A stretch of 64,000 nt of DNA from Glaciecola sp034112105. GTDB taxonomy: Bacteria; Pseudomonadota; Gammaproteobacteria; Enterobacterales; Alteromonadaceae. A program made the translations under genes and the position numbers. This document shows, in pieces, positions 16,867 to 25,781 of this stretch. The stretch is from contig JAWUVZ010000086.1 of the NCBI GenBank assembly GCA_034112105.1, forward strand, positions 17,942 through 81,941. Direction: 5' to 3'. The notes beneath the pieces were generated by a model, which saw nothing but the letters and a program-made list of their open reading frames with translations, did not search any database and had not been told where the DNA came from. How positions within the stretch are numbered: position 1 is the stretch's first letter; each line of letters starts with the position of its first letter.

Positions 16867-19326
16867 CTAAATCACTTTCGACATATCATTGAGAACGTCA
16901 CGCAAGCCTATGATCCGCTTTTGCGTATTGACGTCGTCTTTCGTTGCCTTAATATCACGCGCTAATGCGACAAGTAGAATAGACAATTTTGCAGATTTAT
17001 CACCTTTTGACATTACGTTCTGCAATTCATTGAGTAAGGTCCTAGCTGCATCAATATTCAATTTAGCTAAACCACCATCGCGCTCTAGTTGATCAATATA
17101 CGCCAACGCAATAACCGGATTTGCAGGCCAAGTGACCTGAAATTGCTGTTGAGGATTAAAGGTATTCCCCATATTTGCTAACTTCGCAGCAGCTAGTTCG
17201 TTCTCCGTCAAAAATTCACTGACTTGTAAATCCATCACATCAAGACCCCGCAGGATTTCAGTACCGTAAATTTTTCCGTTGTACCAGTATGTCGACCAGT
17301 AACCACCAATCACCATTCGTTCATCATGAATAGGCCCACGATCAAAATAAGCTATTTCAACCGGATTTTCCGTATCGCTAAAATCGATAACAGACAAACC
17401 ACCTTGATACCAAGCTTGAACAAAAATGTCACGCCCCGGCACTGGCACTACTGAGCCATTGTGAGCAACGCAATTCTCTTGTTCCGATTGCGGCGCATCA
17501 ATTTTATAATAGCTTTGGAATGTCAACTTACCTTCTTTAACATCATAAAACGCGTTGGCTCCCCAAGATTTTGGGTCAGATGCTCTGCAACGGGGTTGAG
17601 TACCACCTCCCCACTCATCGGTAAATAGAACTTTTGTACCATCGTTATTAAAGGTTGCTGAATGCCAATAGGCAAAACCGGGATCTGACACCGCATCAAT
17701 CCGTTTTGGCTGCAACGGGTCGGTAATATCTAACAAGATACCATTACCTGAACACGCACCCGCAGCCAATTTCAATGCTGGAAATACGGTAATATCATGA
17801 CATTGGTCTGTCATATTAGTGCGTTGAGTACCTTCGCCATGATCGCCACCACGCCATAGGCCCGAGAGGCGGCCTTCATCATCAGCAAAAACCGCAGGAC
17901 TTGAGGTAATGCGGGATTTTTGTGGATTTTTCACTGGTATTTCGATTACATCTATACGAAACAATGCCGTTCGATTATCACCCGGGATGTCACCGATGCA
18001 GCCTTCTAATTCATCTTCATCTCGCACGCCTGCTGTACCAGAGTTGTAGACGACAATAGTGTCTTCATCTGAGGAGACAATTGAATGAGTGTGCGAGCCT
18101 CTGCAGGTTTGCACTAAGCCGACCTGTCTTGGCATGCTGATATCTGAGATATCAAAAATACGTAAACCTCTAAAACGCTCGTCGCTGACATCGTCGCTAA
18201 TACCTTGTAACCCGCAATCAATACGACCTCTAGTTTGTTCTACCGACATGATCAGTAAATCACCTACAATGGAAACATCACCCTGACCACCCGGACAAAC
18301 AATGGAGCTTGCTAGGCTAGGCTCACCATTATCACTTAAATTATAAATATTGAAGCCATGGTAATTACCAGCAACTAGAATATTGCCTGAAAATGCCATA
18401 TCTGTATTCCAAAAACTCAGTAACGGCCAGCGTTCTGCCCACTCTGTTTTTGCGTCTCCACCGTCGTGATCTTCTCTACTTGCGGATTTATCGTCCAATG
18501 ATGGCATTTTTATCGGTGGTAAATTTGAGGGGTTTTTGGGGTCGAAAAAACCATTCGGTCTTGGCAGTGTTTTAATTAATTTGAGATTTAAAGCAGCTTC
18601 ACCTGCATCCCTAAAGCCTGCTTGCAGTCCAACTCTCTTATCCGTCGACAGGCCTGACAACAACGTATCCATTCGTGTAATTTCTGCTTCTTGGTCATTA
18701 ACAATATCATTAATAAAATCATACAGAATGGGATCGTATGCTGAACCTGATTGTTCAAGTAGGTCCTCAACCATGGTAACGGCACCTTCATGATGAGGTA
18801 TCATCAAACTCAAGAATAGACGGTCGAATTCAGTGCCTTTTGCAGCCTTAAGTTCGTCCATTTCATTTGTACTCGCCATGCCCATTAAGCTGTGGTCCAT
18901 ATGCATGGAATGATCAATATCAGTAACTTCACCGCGTTGTTCTAACCAGTCTCGCATAAACGCAATTTCATCGGCTTGTGATTTACGAATACGACCTGCA
19001 ATATCAATTATCTCTTCATTGTTAGTTCTATCATCGACCAACACAGCCATGTCCACAGCTTGTCCATGATGTGGGATCATGTTTTGCATGAATAAGGCAT
19101 CGTCACGAGTGAAACTTGTATTAGCTATTTTGACCGCATCTTGGGCACTCAGAGTCCGTGATGTTTGTCCGGGCGCGCCGGGCTGAACGATAGGAGGTGC
19201 TTCTTGCGCTTCTCCTTGCATTGTATCGGAAGGCAACTGAGCAACGCAGGCTGAACTTAAAACGCTCAGACCAAATAAAGCGGTATACGACAAACGAGTT
19301 TGTGATTTGGTGGAGACAATTGGCAT
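16867..19326 (-). CDS. DUF305 / LVIVD-repeat beta-propeller lipoprotein
   Basis: 819 residues from the ATG at 19326, which has AAGGA ten bases upstream (an in-frame TTG at 19353 is less likely). An N-terminal lipobox LSSAC puts the lipid-bearing Cys near residue 27. Two DUF305 helical repeats follow, each with MIPHH (His pairs near 86-87 and 178-179), joined by a Met/His-rich linker containing HSMHMDHSLMGM. The rest, about 290-680, reads as LVIVD-type beta-propeller blades (GNILVAGNYHGFNIYNLSD, SVIDFSDTENPVEIAYFD), then a helical tail. DUF305 proteins are often linked to copper handling; metal binding here is inference from the His/Met content. It stands alone, divergent from the permease gene. 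Confidence 0.85.
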   Translation of the reverse strand: MPIVSTKSQTRLSYTALFGLSVLSSACVAQLPSDTMQGEAQEAPPIVQPGAPGQTSRTLSAQDAVKIANTSFTRDDALFMQNMIPHHGQAVDMAVLVDDRTNNEEIIDIAGRIRKSQADEIAFMRDWLEQRGEVTDIDHSMHMDHSLMGMASTNEMDELKAAKGTEFDRLFLSLMIPHHEGAVTMVEDLLEQSGSAYDPILYDFINDIVNDQEAEITRMDTLLSGLSTDKRVGLQAGFRDAGEAALNLKLIKTLPRPNGFFDPKNPSNLPPIKMPSLDDKSASREDHDGGDAKTEWAERWPLLSFWNTDMAFSGNILVAGNYHGFNIYNLSDNGEPSLASSIVCPGGQGDVSIVGDLLIMSVEQTRGRIDCGLQGISDDVSDERFRGLRIFDISDISMPRQVGLVQTCRGSHTHSIVSSDEDTIVVYNSGTAGVRDEDELEGCIGDIPGDNRTALFRIDVIEIPVKNPQKSRITSSPAVFADDEGRLSGLWRGGDHGEGTQRTNMTDQCHDITVFPALKLAAGACSGNGILLDITDPLQPKRIDAVSDPGFAYWHSATFNNDGTKVLFTDEWGGGTQPRCRASDPKSWGANAFYDVKEGKLTFQSYYKIDAPQSEQENCVAHNGSVVPVPGRDIFVQAWYQGGLSVIDFSDTENPVEIAYFDRGPIHDERMVIGGYWSTYWYNGKIYGTEILRGLDVMDLQVSEFLTENELAAAKLANMGNTFNPQQQFQVTWPANPVIALAYIDQLERDGGLAKLNIDAARTLLNELQNVMSKGDKSAKLSILLVALARDIKATKDDVNTQKRIIGLRDVLNDMSKVI

Positions 19327-19628
19327 AAAAGACAAGTCCTTTTGAAGTGTCAAAGTTTATAAAATGGGGTTGCAGATTAGTTGCAAAATTAATCGGTGTA
19401 AACCCTTCAACATTTTATCGGCTAAAAAATGATAGCTCCGGCGTAAAGCCTCTGTCATGCCGCTTATATAAAAAATGCAGCTCAATGTAAAATAAATGAG
19501 TCTTTGTTGTTAAAATACTGTACAACTGAATTTGCCTTTTTGTTAATTAAACACGGACAATTGATACAACAACATGCACTCATGAGTATGTTTGTTATCA
19601 ATTTTTAGCCAAAACTGAGAGTAATAAT
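19327..19628. promoter_or_regulatory. Divergent promoter region with a long dyad
   Basis: About 300 bases between the divergent DUF305 and permease genes. The only clear structure is a 41-base imperfect dyad at 19561-19601 with outer arms TTGATA/TATCAA and centre ACTCATGAGT. It is followed by TTTTT and ends 27 bases before the permease ATG. Confidence 0.5.
19561..19606 (+). other. 41-base imperfect palindrome plus T run before the permease gene
   Basis: Outer arms TTGATA (19561-19566) and TATCAA (19596-19601), inner pairs AAC/GTT and ACAT/ATGT, and a perfect 10-base centre ACTCATGAGT at 19578-19587. TTTTT follows directly. It could be an operator for an unseen regulator or a transcribed leader hairpin acting as an attenuator. 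Confidence 0.5.
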
Positions 19629-21002
19629 ATGCTAAAAAATAGACTTGATGGAGAAGTTCAACCCGGTTTTAAATGGGGCCCATTTACGATGCGGATCCCG
19701 CTAATTCATTTACGTTTTTCGTTGGCAGACATGCTACAAGGCTTAGCAGTAGCTGGTGCGACCGGCATGGCACTAGTACCTTATTTTATGGCCTTGTTGG
19801 GCCTTAGCTTTGAAGAAGCCGTAACCATGGCAATGTTTCATAGCTTACTAATCTCTTTTTCCTGGATGTTCTTTGGCGACCCGTACGCACCAGGTTGGTT
19901 AACACCCGCAATCCCCTTCGTTGTGGCCTTTATCACAGCACCAGCTTATTTAGGTGATCATACATCCCAATTTCAAGCCATGACTGCACTTTCATTAAAT
20001 TTTGCATTCATTCTAATTTTTTTAGGCGCAACAGGGCTCGGAGAAAAATTAATTAAAATTGTGCCCAATGTGTTTAAAGGGGGCATTATACTTGGCGCAG
20101 CGGTTGCTGCTTTTTTACGTGTTACCAAAGACGGTGATGCAGCGAACGTGTTTCAGTCGGCACCTATCGCGGGTACTTTAGGTGTTGTTGTTTGCTTAGT
20201 TTTTGCATTTTCTAAACCCTTACATGCCATTGCGACGGACAAAAGGTGGTTAGCGAAGCTTCTCGGATTTGGCTTACTTCCCGGCTTTATTGTTGCAGGC
20301 ACGGTTGGTTATTTTACCGGCGAATTTGAATACAATATCCGTTGGGAAATATTAGATGTTGGGGCGTCAGCAACTTCATTGTGGGAGAAAGCGTCACCAT
20401 TCGCGATTGGTTGGCCATCAATAGATACTTTCCTTGCGTCTTTTCCATTGGCATTAATCACCTATATCTTGTTTTTCGGTGATGTGGTTACTGGCAACGA
20501 AATGATAGAACAAGCACAGAAATCTCGCAGCGATGAAAAATTAGAACTCAATGGCAGCCGTGCGCATATGGCTACTGGCATCAGAAACATATTAATGGCT
20601 ATTATCGCTCCGTTTTTTGCTACTCAAGGAGTACTGTGGACAGGAATTCAAGTCATTCTTCTAAAGCGTTGGACGCAAGGTCGTGACAAGTTAGATTCAA
20701 TTTTCGACAGTATTGGAAGTTTTTATGCTTTTGGTCTGCCCTTTTTGTTCGTCTTCCTGCCACTAGTTACTTTATTACAACCACTATTGCCAGTTGCGTT
20801 GGCCGTCACCTTGGTGCTAACTGCGTTTGCTTGTGCTACCTTGGCTTTATCCCTTGTACAGGATGCCACAGAGCGCGGTGCAATGGTAATAACAGCAATG
20901 GCATTTAGTGTGTTTGAGCCTTGGATTGGCTTACTCGTCGGCGTTATTACTATCATCGGTTTATGCGGATTTAAAGTATTCAAACCTGAAGAGAATAGTT
21001 AA
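19629..21002 (+). CDS. Twelve-TM permease resembling the NCS2/SLC23 fold
   Basis: 457 very hydrophobic residues with about 12 membrane helices, opening with LADMLQGLAVAGATGMALVPYF and carrying glycine-rich helix breaks such as VFKGGIILGAAVAAFL. The pattern resembles the nucleobase/ascorbate (NCS2, SLC23) and related 7+7 transporters, but I cannot assign a substrate. A cytoplasmic loop near 300-320 has charged residues (GNEMIEQAQKSRSDEKLEL). A D-2-hydroxyacid dehydrogenase begins 13 bases downstream, so the natural substrate may be a carboxylic or hydroxy acid; this is inference. A strong dyad lies in the leader. Confidence 0.6.
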   Translation: MLKNRLDGEVQPGFKWGPFTMRIPLIHLRFSLADMLQGLAVAGATGMALVPYFMALLGLSFEEAVTMAMFHSLLISFSWMFFGDPYAPGWLTPAIPFVVAFITAPAYLGDHTSQFQAMTALSLNFAFILIFLGATGLGEKLIKIVPNVFKGGIILGAAVAAFLRVTKDGDAANVFQSAPIAGTLGVVVCLVFAFSKPLHAIATDKRWLAKLLGFGLLPGFIVAGTVGYFTGEFEYNIRWEILDVGASATSLWEKASPFAIGWPSIDTFLASFPLALITYILFFGDVVTGNEMIEQAQKSRSDEKLELNGSRAHMATGIRNILMAIIAPFFATQGVLWTGIQVILLKRWTQGRDKLDSIFDSIGSFYAFGLPFLFVFLPLVTLLQPLLPVALAVTLVLTAFACATLALSLVQDATERGAMVITAMAFSVFEPWIGLLVGVITIIGLCGFKVFKPEENS

Positions 21003-21015
21003 TTACAGAAAATAT

Positions 21016-21975
21016 ATGCGCCAAGTTGTATTTTTAGACAGTGCTACTATTGGGGATGGAATTAATATTCCATCCCCAAATTTTACTCATAAATGGACTA
21101 AATTCGACAGAACCAACGCGACTCAAACGCTGATGCGAGCCCAGAATGCGGATCTGATTATTACTAATAAAGTGGTTTTTAATAAGGCATTATTAAGTCA
21201 ACTTCCGCAACTTAGACATATTGCGATTGCCGCAACAGGCACTAACTGTGTTGATTTACTGGCCGCGCGAGCGTTTGGAATAGACGTAAGTAATGTGCCT
21301 GGTTATGCCACTCGATCGGCGAGCGAACATGTTATGTCAATGATATTGAGTTTACGCCGTAACTTGCTTGCATTTCAAACCGATATTGCCAAAGGCAAGT
21401 GGCAAGCGTCAGATCAATTTTGTTTTTACAATGACCCAATTTTGGATTTATACGGCAGCACACTGGGCTTAATCGGCACTGGCGCAATTGCTCAGCAAGT
21501 TGCCTATGTTGCCAAGGCATTTGGTATGCGCGTAATATTTCACAGTGTTAGTGAACGTAAGATTCTGGAGGGAGAGGAACTCGTTTCGCTCAATTATTTG
21601 TTAGAAAACTCAGATATTGTGAGCCTGCATTGCCCTCTTACGCCAGCAACTGAAAACCTTATCAATGCTCGGCGACTGGAGTTAATGCGCCATAGCGCCA
21701 TCCTAATTAATACAGCAAGAGGTTCAGTCGTTGACTTGGAGGCGCTGCATCATGCGCTACTGAATAAGAAAATAGCAGGCGCTGGTATAGACGTTGCACC
21801 TCAGGAACCACCGCCTAGCGATTCCATAGTGATGCAATTAAATACATTATTAAATTGTGTTGTAACTCCTCACACCGCTTGGGCGAGTCAGCAGGCTTCA
21901 CAACTTTTAATGGACCAAGTCGTTGCCAATTTAAACGCCTTTGTAACAGGCCAATCTATTAACATAGTGAATTAA
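21016..21975 (+). CDS. D-2-hydroxyacid dehydrogenase (glycerate/hydroxypyruvate reductase type)
   Basis: 319 residues of the NAD(P)-dependent D-isomer 2-hydroxyacid dehydrogenase family. The Rossmann motif GLIGTGAIAQQVA is mid-protein, with LHCPLTPATENLI, NTARGSVVDLEAL and the catalytic HTAWAS near the end; the Arg of the signature lies in TARG and a Glu is seen in PQEPP. The closest familiar type is HprA-like glycerate dehydrogenase. I use the ATG at 21016 (MRQVVFLDS); the frame is open further upstream into the permease gene but without homology there. It follows the permease by 13 bases and is probably cotranscribed with it. Confidence 0.85.
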   Translation: MRQVVFLDSATIGDGINIPSPNFTHKWTKFDRTNATQTLMRAQNADLIITNKVVFNKALLSQLPQLRHIAIAATGTNCVDLLAARAFGIDVSNVPGYATRSASEHVMSMILSLRRNLLAFQTDIAKGKWQASDQFCFYNDPILDLYGSTLGLIGTGAIAQQVAYVAKAFGMRVIFHSVSERKILEGEELVSLNYLLENSDIVSLHCPLTPATENLINARRLELMRHSAILINTARGSVVDLEALHHALLNKKIAGAGIDVAPQEPPPSDSIVMQLNTLLNCVVTPHTAWASQQASQLLMDQVVANLNAFVTGQSINIVN

Positions 21976-22037
21976 ATAAGAGCGCTATGTAAAAGCCTAA
22001 AATTCGCTATACCCTCGGCAAAATATAAGATTTCATG

Positions 22038-22074
22038 GATATAAATAACGCTATAAACTAGCTTTTTTTATATC
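22038..22074 (+). other. Stem-loop in the mgtE leader
   Basis: Outer arms GATATAAA (22038-22045) and TTTATATC (22067-22074) enclose a second small stem GCTA/TAGC. It lies about 86 bases before the mgtE ATG. It could be a leader structure or an AT-rich coincidence. Confidence 0.35.
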
Positions 22075-22159
22075 TAAAAATAGCCTAAATATCGATTGCA
22101 GTTTTTGTCATTTGATGTGAATCTACGCACATTATCACGGCCTGTTTTGGAGACTTTTT

Positions 22160-23500
22160 ATGTCTGAACCTTTACCTGATTTAATTGAAGAGGTGATTAG
22201 CCACTCTGAATTGAGTGACAGTGGAATAGGCGTAGCTGCAATTATCGCGCAGGCTGATGAAGATGAGATGGCATTGCTACTCGAGTCTTTGCCTATAGAA
22301 CAACGTTTAAGCCTATGGCAGACCCTCCCTGATCATAAAAAACTCGATATACTTATCGCTATGCGCGGCGATCCTCGTGAAGTACTTGTGCGCGCTACGG
22401 AACCTGAACAGTGGGATAAGCTATTTGTCGGTATTGAAGCTGAAGACTTGCTTGAACTGGCGGATTCACTACCTGAGGAGTTAGTTGAGCGTGCATATGC
22501 GGCAATGGATAGAGTACAAAAACAATACTTTACCGAAGCAAACCAATATCCAGAGGAACAAGTGGGTCACTGGGTAACGCACGACTATCTCGTGTTACCT
22601 TTAAATGCCAGAGTGCGTGAAGGCATTCGTCTTATACGCCGAGAAATGCCGCGTCATACAGATATGATCTTTCTAATTAATCGTTCTGGTCATTTCTCCG
22701 CAGCGGTCCCGATTGCTAAGCTCTATGCGTTGCCGGAACATGTTCCCCTTGTTGACGTTGCATTAGACGATTTTCCAGTAATCAATGCTGCTGATGAAGG
22801 ACAAAAGGTAGCCAAGGACGTCCTATTTTCAACCTATGGCGCGTTGCCTGTTATCGATGAAAACCGAAAATTAATTGGCAGAATTGACGTGACGACTGCA
22901 TCGGAATTGAGCGAAGAATATTACGAGCGTCAGCTGATGGCGAGTGCGGGTATGGATGAAAACGAAGATTTATTTTCACCGGTTCGCCGAAGCGCCAAAG
23001 CTCGAGCAATCTGGTTGGGTATTAACTTATTGACTGCATTTTTGGCAAGTGCATTTATCGGCATGTTTGAAGCAACCCTGCAACAAGTAGTGGCATTGGC
23101 TGTTTTGATGCCGGTGGTAGCAAGTATGGGTGGAATTGCGGGTAGTCAAACACTGACTCTCATTATACGAGGCTTGGCATTGAAACAAGTGACTCCCGCT
23201 AACACAATGGTATTACTATCGAAAGAATTAAAAGTCGGTGGTTTAAACGGCTTTATATGGGCTATTGTAATTGGGCTAGTGGCATTTGCGTGGTTTGGAG
23301 ATCCTATGCTCGGTATGGTTATCGCTATCGCTATTTTTTTAAATATTGTTGCCGCGGCATTTGCGGGTGTCTTTGTGCCCGTGATACTTGATAAATTAAA
23401 AATTGACCCCGCACTCTCCGGCTCAGTCATTTTGACAACGGTTACTGATATAGTGGGTTTTGTCGCGTTCCTAGGTTTAGGAACGATGCTGTTACTTTAG
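22160..23500 (+). CDS. mgtE: Magnesium transporter MgtE
   Basis: 446-residue inner-membrane Mg2+ channel of the MgtE/SLC41 family. The acidic N-domain (about 1-125), two CBS domains (about 130-255, including STYGALPVIDENRKLIGRID) and five membrane helices (about 275-446) are all present. Pore signatures MPVVASMGGIAGSQT and DPALSGSVILTTVTDIVGF are clear, the latter carrying the selectivity Asp. The start ATG has GGAG upstream. Mg2+ bound between the N and CBS domains gates the channel in studied homologs. No M-box riboswitch was recognised, but a small leader stem-loop is present. It converges with pqiC, leaving only 12 bases between the genes. Confidence 0.97.
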   Translation: MSEPLPDLIEEVISHSELSDSGIGVAAIIAQADEDEMALLLESLPIEQRLSLWQTLPDHKKLDILIAMRGDPREVLVRATEPEQWDKLFVGIEAEDLLELADSLPEELVERAYAAMDRVQKQYFTEANQYPEEQVGHWVTHDYLVLPLNARVREGIRLIRREMPRHTDMIFLINRSGHFSAAVPIAKLYALPEHVPLVDVALDDFPVINAADEGQKVAKDVLFSTYGALPVIDENRKLIGRIDVTTASELSEEYYERQLMASAGMDENEDLFSPVRRSAKARAIWLGINLLTAFLASAFIGMFEATLQQVVALAVLMPVVASMGGIAGSQTLTLIIRGLALKQVTPANTMVLLSKELKVGGLNGFIWAIVIGLVAFAWFGDPMLGMVIAIAIFLNIVAAAFAGVFVPVILDKLKIDPALSGSVILTTVTDIVGFVAFLGLGTMLLL

Positions 23501-23512
23501 CCCATTTTTTAC

Positions 23513-24064
23513 TCATAGCGCTTGATTAATCTGCGCCGCTAAAGTGCCCACTTGCTCGCGCATTTGTTTTACAGCATTAGCGTATCCGTCACTATTCAAA
23601 TCATCAACGAGTTGAAAACGAAACAGCTTGGGATCGTCATTCTTTGACAACAATTCAAAAAAACCTGACAACAATAATTTACCATCTGCGGCTGGATAAA
23701 AATGCTCAATTGTCACACTAATGCTATCGCAGTCACTGCACCATGCTACAAAATTACTTTGCTCATTTAAATTATTTAGGTCATTTAGCAATGCGCGCTG
23801 AATGGCGTCATCTAAACTGTCAGCCCAACTATGATAACTTGCCTTAATAAGTACGTGACCACTATCACGCATAACTAAGTGATTGGTACTTAAATAAGCA
23901 GGAATATTAATTTTGTCTAGTTTAATTCTAGCACTCGTCACTTTCTGCTTTTGTGCTAGCGGTTTAGCATCCAACAGATAATATGTTGGGACTGGTGCCT
24001 GTGACGTTACGCCGCATGACATAAGCAAAAAACAAAATACGATTAACATAAACATTTTTTGCAT
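23513..24064 (-). CDS. pqiC: PqiC-type outer-membrane lipoprotein (ABC-type transport auxiliary, DUF330)
   Basis: 183 residues from the ATG at 24064. A short signal peptide ends in the lipobox LLMSC, so the protein is a lipoprotein, in E. coli anchored in the outer membrane. The body resembles the YmbA/PqiC family (PVPTYYLLDAKP, IPAYLSTNHLVMRDSG, WADSLDDAIQRAL). It links the MCE tube of PqiB to the outer membrane for lipid transport across the periplasm. The gene starts one base after the pqiB stop. An upstream start at 24130 would lie inside pqiB and precede the signal peptide, so I reject it. Confidence 0.9.
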   Translation of the reverse strand: MQKMFMLIVFCFLLMSCGVTSQAPVPTYYLLDAKPLAQKQKVTSARIKLDKINIPAYLSTNHLVMRDSGHVLIKASYHSWADSLDDAIQRALLNDLNNLNEQSNFVAWCSDCDSISVTIEHFYPAADGKLLLSGFFELLSKNDDPKLFRFQLVDDLNSDGYANAVKQMREQVGTLAAQINQAL

Positions 24065-24065
24065 A

Positions 24066-25781
24066 TTAATTGCCTTCTTTATTAGCTGATTGTGGTTGTT
24101 TATCACTGCTTGCCGGCTCGCCAAAAACAAGTGAGTTGGGCTGATTCGTTACTTCTTTTACGATAGGTTTTATTTCATCTAACGTGACTTCGATTTTCTT
24201 TATCATTTGCTCAACCGAACGATAAACTTGAGAGTCTGGTTGTAAGCCCTTTAATGTAGCCTGCAGTTCTTCTAGGCTCAACTCTATCGTACTCAGCGTC
24301 ATACTCGCTTTTTCAATCACGCCACCCGTCGTTTTGACCGTTGCATCGGCGCTATCTATCAATCCGTTTATATTTGCGAGTGTGGCATTTAATGGTAACT
24401 TTTCCAGCTCGCCAAGAATGTTTTCTAACTTTTTAGTTAAACTCGCAAACCCACCTTGCGCTGCCGGTATTACTGGAAACTCACCAAACTGACCAACCAT
24501 GCCTATTGGCTTACCACCCGGTTGCAAGCTTACTTTTAAGCTCCCAGTTATCAAATTCGCATTTTCGATAGACGCCGTCAGACCTTCTTTAATCCAGTCA
24601 TTGACCATACCTTGAAAAATATCAGTTGATATATATCCATTCTTCATCAAGCGCTCTGGTTCAAGTTTAATTAAAACAGGAATACGCTCTTCTTTACCAA
24701 CGCCAGCTATATCAATAATTTCCCAGAATTCCATATAGGGTTCACTTACAGTGCCAAGTCTAATGCCACGGTATTCTACTGGCGCCCCCTTGTGCAGGCC
24801 ACCTACACTATCTTCAACCAAAATAACATATTCTATGAACTTGTAATCGCGCTGCTCATCAATACTTTCTTGCGAGTCGAAAACTTGAAATTGATGATTT
24901 TGTGGTACACCAAGGCCGGGCTCTGCACCGTTGACAAGTCCAAATTCCACACCACCTGCCACTAGTGTATCCAAGGATGCCATCGTTAAACTGATTCCCT
25001 GCGTCGAGGTAGTGATAGTAAGCCCATTCACATTCCAAAATGAGGTGTTTTCAGTAACTAAATTGTGAAAAGGAGCGTGAATAAAAATGTCATAGTGCGC
25101 TTCTTGCTCGAGGTCGTCATAGTATTTTGACTCAACAGCACCCACTTCAAACCCTTTGTGCAAAACAGGATTGCCTACTTTTAATGGCTTGTTCCCGCGT
25201 GAAATTAGTTTTAAATGAATACCGTCTGCATTAAGTGATGTTACCGGAGGAGTTTCAAGCCCTGCAAATGTAAACTGCTTAACATTTGACTGACCAGGAG
25301 ATACTTCAATGTAGGCGCCCGACAGTAATGTACCAATTCCAGTAAAACCAGTGGCGCCAAATCGCGGTTTCACGACCCAGAACTCGCTGTCTTCGACTAA
25401 AAAAGAGTCCATCGACTTGTCCACTTCAATATCAACTAAAATAGTTTTTTTGTTTGCACTAAAACTAATTTTTTTGACTAGACCGATACCTACATTACGG
25501 TTTTTCAATATTGTTTTTTTCGCTTCTAAACCCTCTGCAGTCTCAAATTCAACTTGAATATGAATACCGCTATTTCGCCAATCGTTATAGACCATTCCGA
25601 TGCCAATAAGGACTGCAATTATCGGCAAGATCCATATTATAGAAAAATTCGATTTATTGCGGATAAGTGGCGCTGTCGCAGCATCGGCTATAGCAAACTT
25701 AGAATTCTGGATGCTTTCGGAATGATCGGTTTTTGTACTTTCAGATGGTCCATTTTCTTCATTATTATTGTTGTTAGTCAT
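24066..25781 (-). CDS. pqiB: Intermembrane lipid transport protein PqiB (MCE repeats)
   Basis: 571 residues. One membrane helix (about 47-63, FSIIWILPIIAVLIGIGMVY) is followed by three MCE domains, each with the characteristic start (GIHIQVEFETAEGLEAKKT; DGIHLKLISRGNKPLKVGNPV; YVILVEDSVGGLHKGAPVEYRGI), then a helical C-terminal needle (LEELQATLKGLQ, IKKIEVTLDEI). Such proteins form a hexameric tube spanning the periplasm and move phospholipids between membranes, supporting envelope integrity. The ATG overlaps the upstream pqiA-like stop as ATGA, and pqiC follows after one base. Length is close to E. coli PqiB (546). Confidence 0.95.
   Translation of the reverse strand: MTNNNNNEENGPSESTKTDHSESIQNSKFAIADAATAPLIRNKSNFSIIWILPIIAVLIGIGMVYNDWRNSGIHIQVEFETAEGLEAKKTILKNRNVGIGLVKKISFSANKKTILVDIEVDKSMDSFLVEDSEFWVVKPRFGATGFTGIGTLLSGAYIEVSPGQSNVKQFTFAGLETPPVTSLNADGIHLKLISRGNKPLKVGNPVLHKGFEVGAVESKYYDDLEQEAHYDIFIHAPFHNLVTENTSFWNVNGLTITTSTQGISLTMASLDTLVAGGVEFGLVNGAEPGLGVPQNHQFQVFDSQESIDEQRDYKFIEYVILVEDSVGGLHKGAPVEYRGIRLGTVSEPYMEFWEIIDIAGVGKEERIPVLIKLEPERLMKNGYISTDIFQGMVNDWIKEGLTASIENANLITGSLKVSLQPGGKPIGMVGQFGEFPVIPAAQGGFASLTKKLENILGELEKLPLNATLANINGLIDSADATVKTTGGVIEKASMTLSTIELSLEELQATLKGLQPDSQVYRSVEQMIKKIEVTLDEIKPIVKEVTNQPNSLVFGEPASSDKQPQSANKEGN

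Noticed and set aside
20908..21015. Upstream extension of the D-2-hydroxyacid dehydrogenase frame
   Set aside because: Lies within the permease gene; homology to the family begins at the ATG at 21016.
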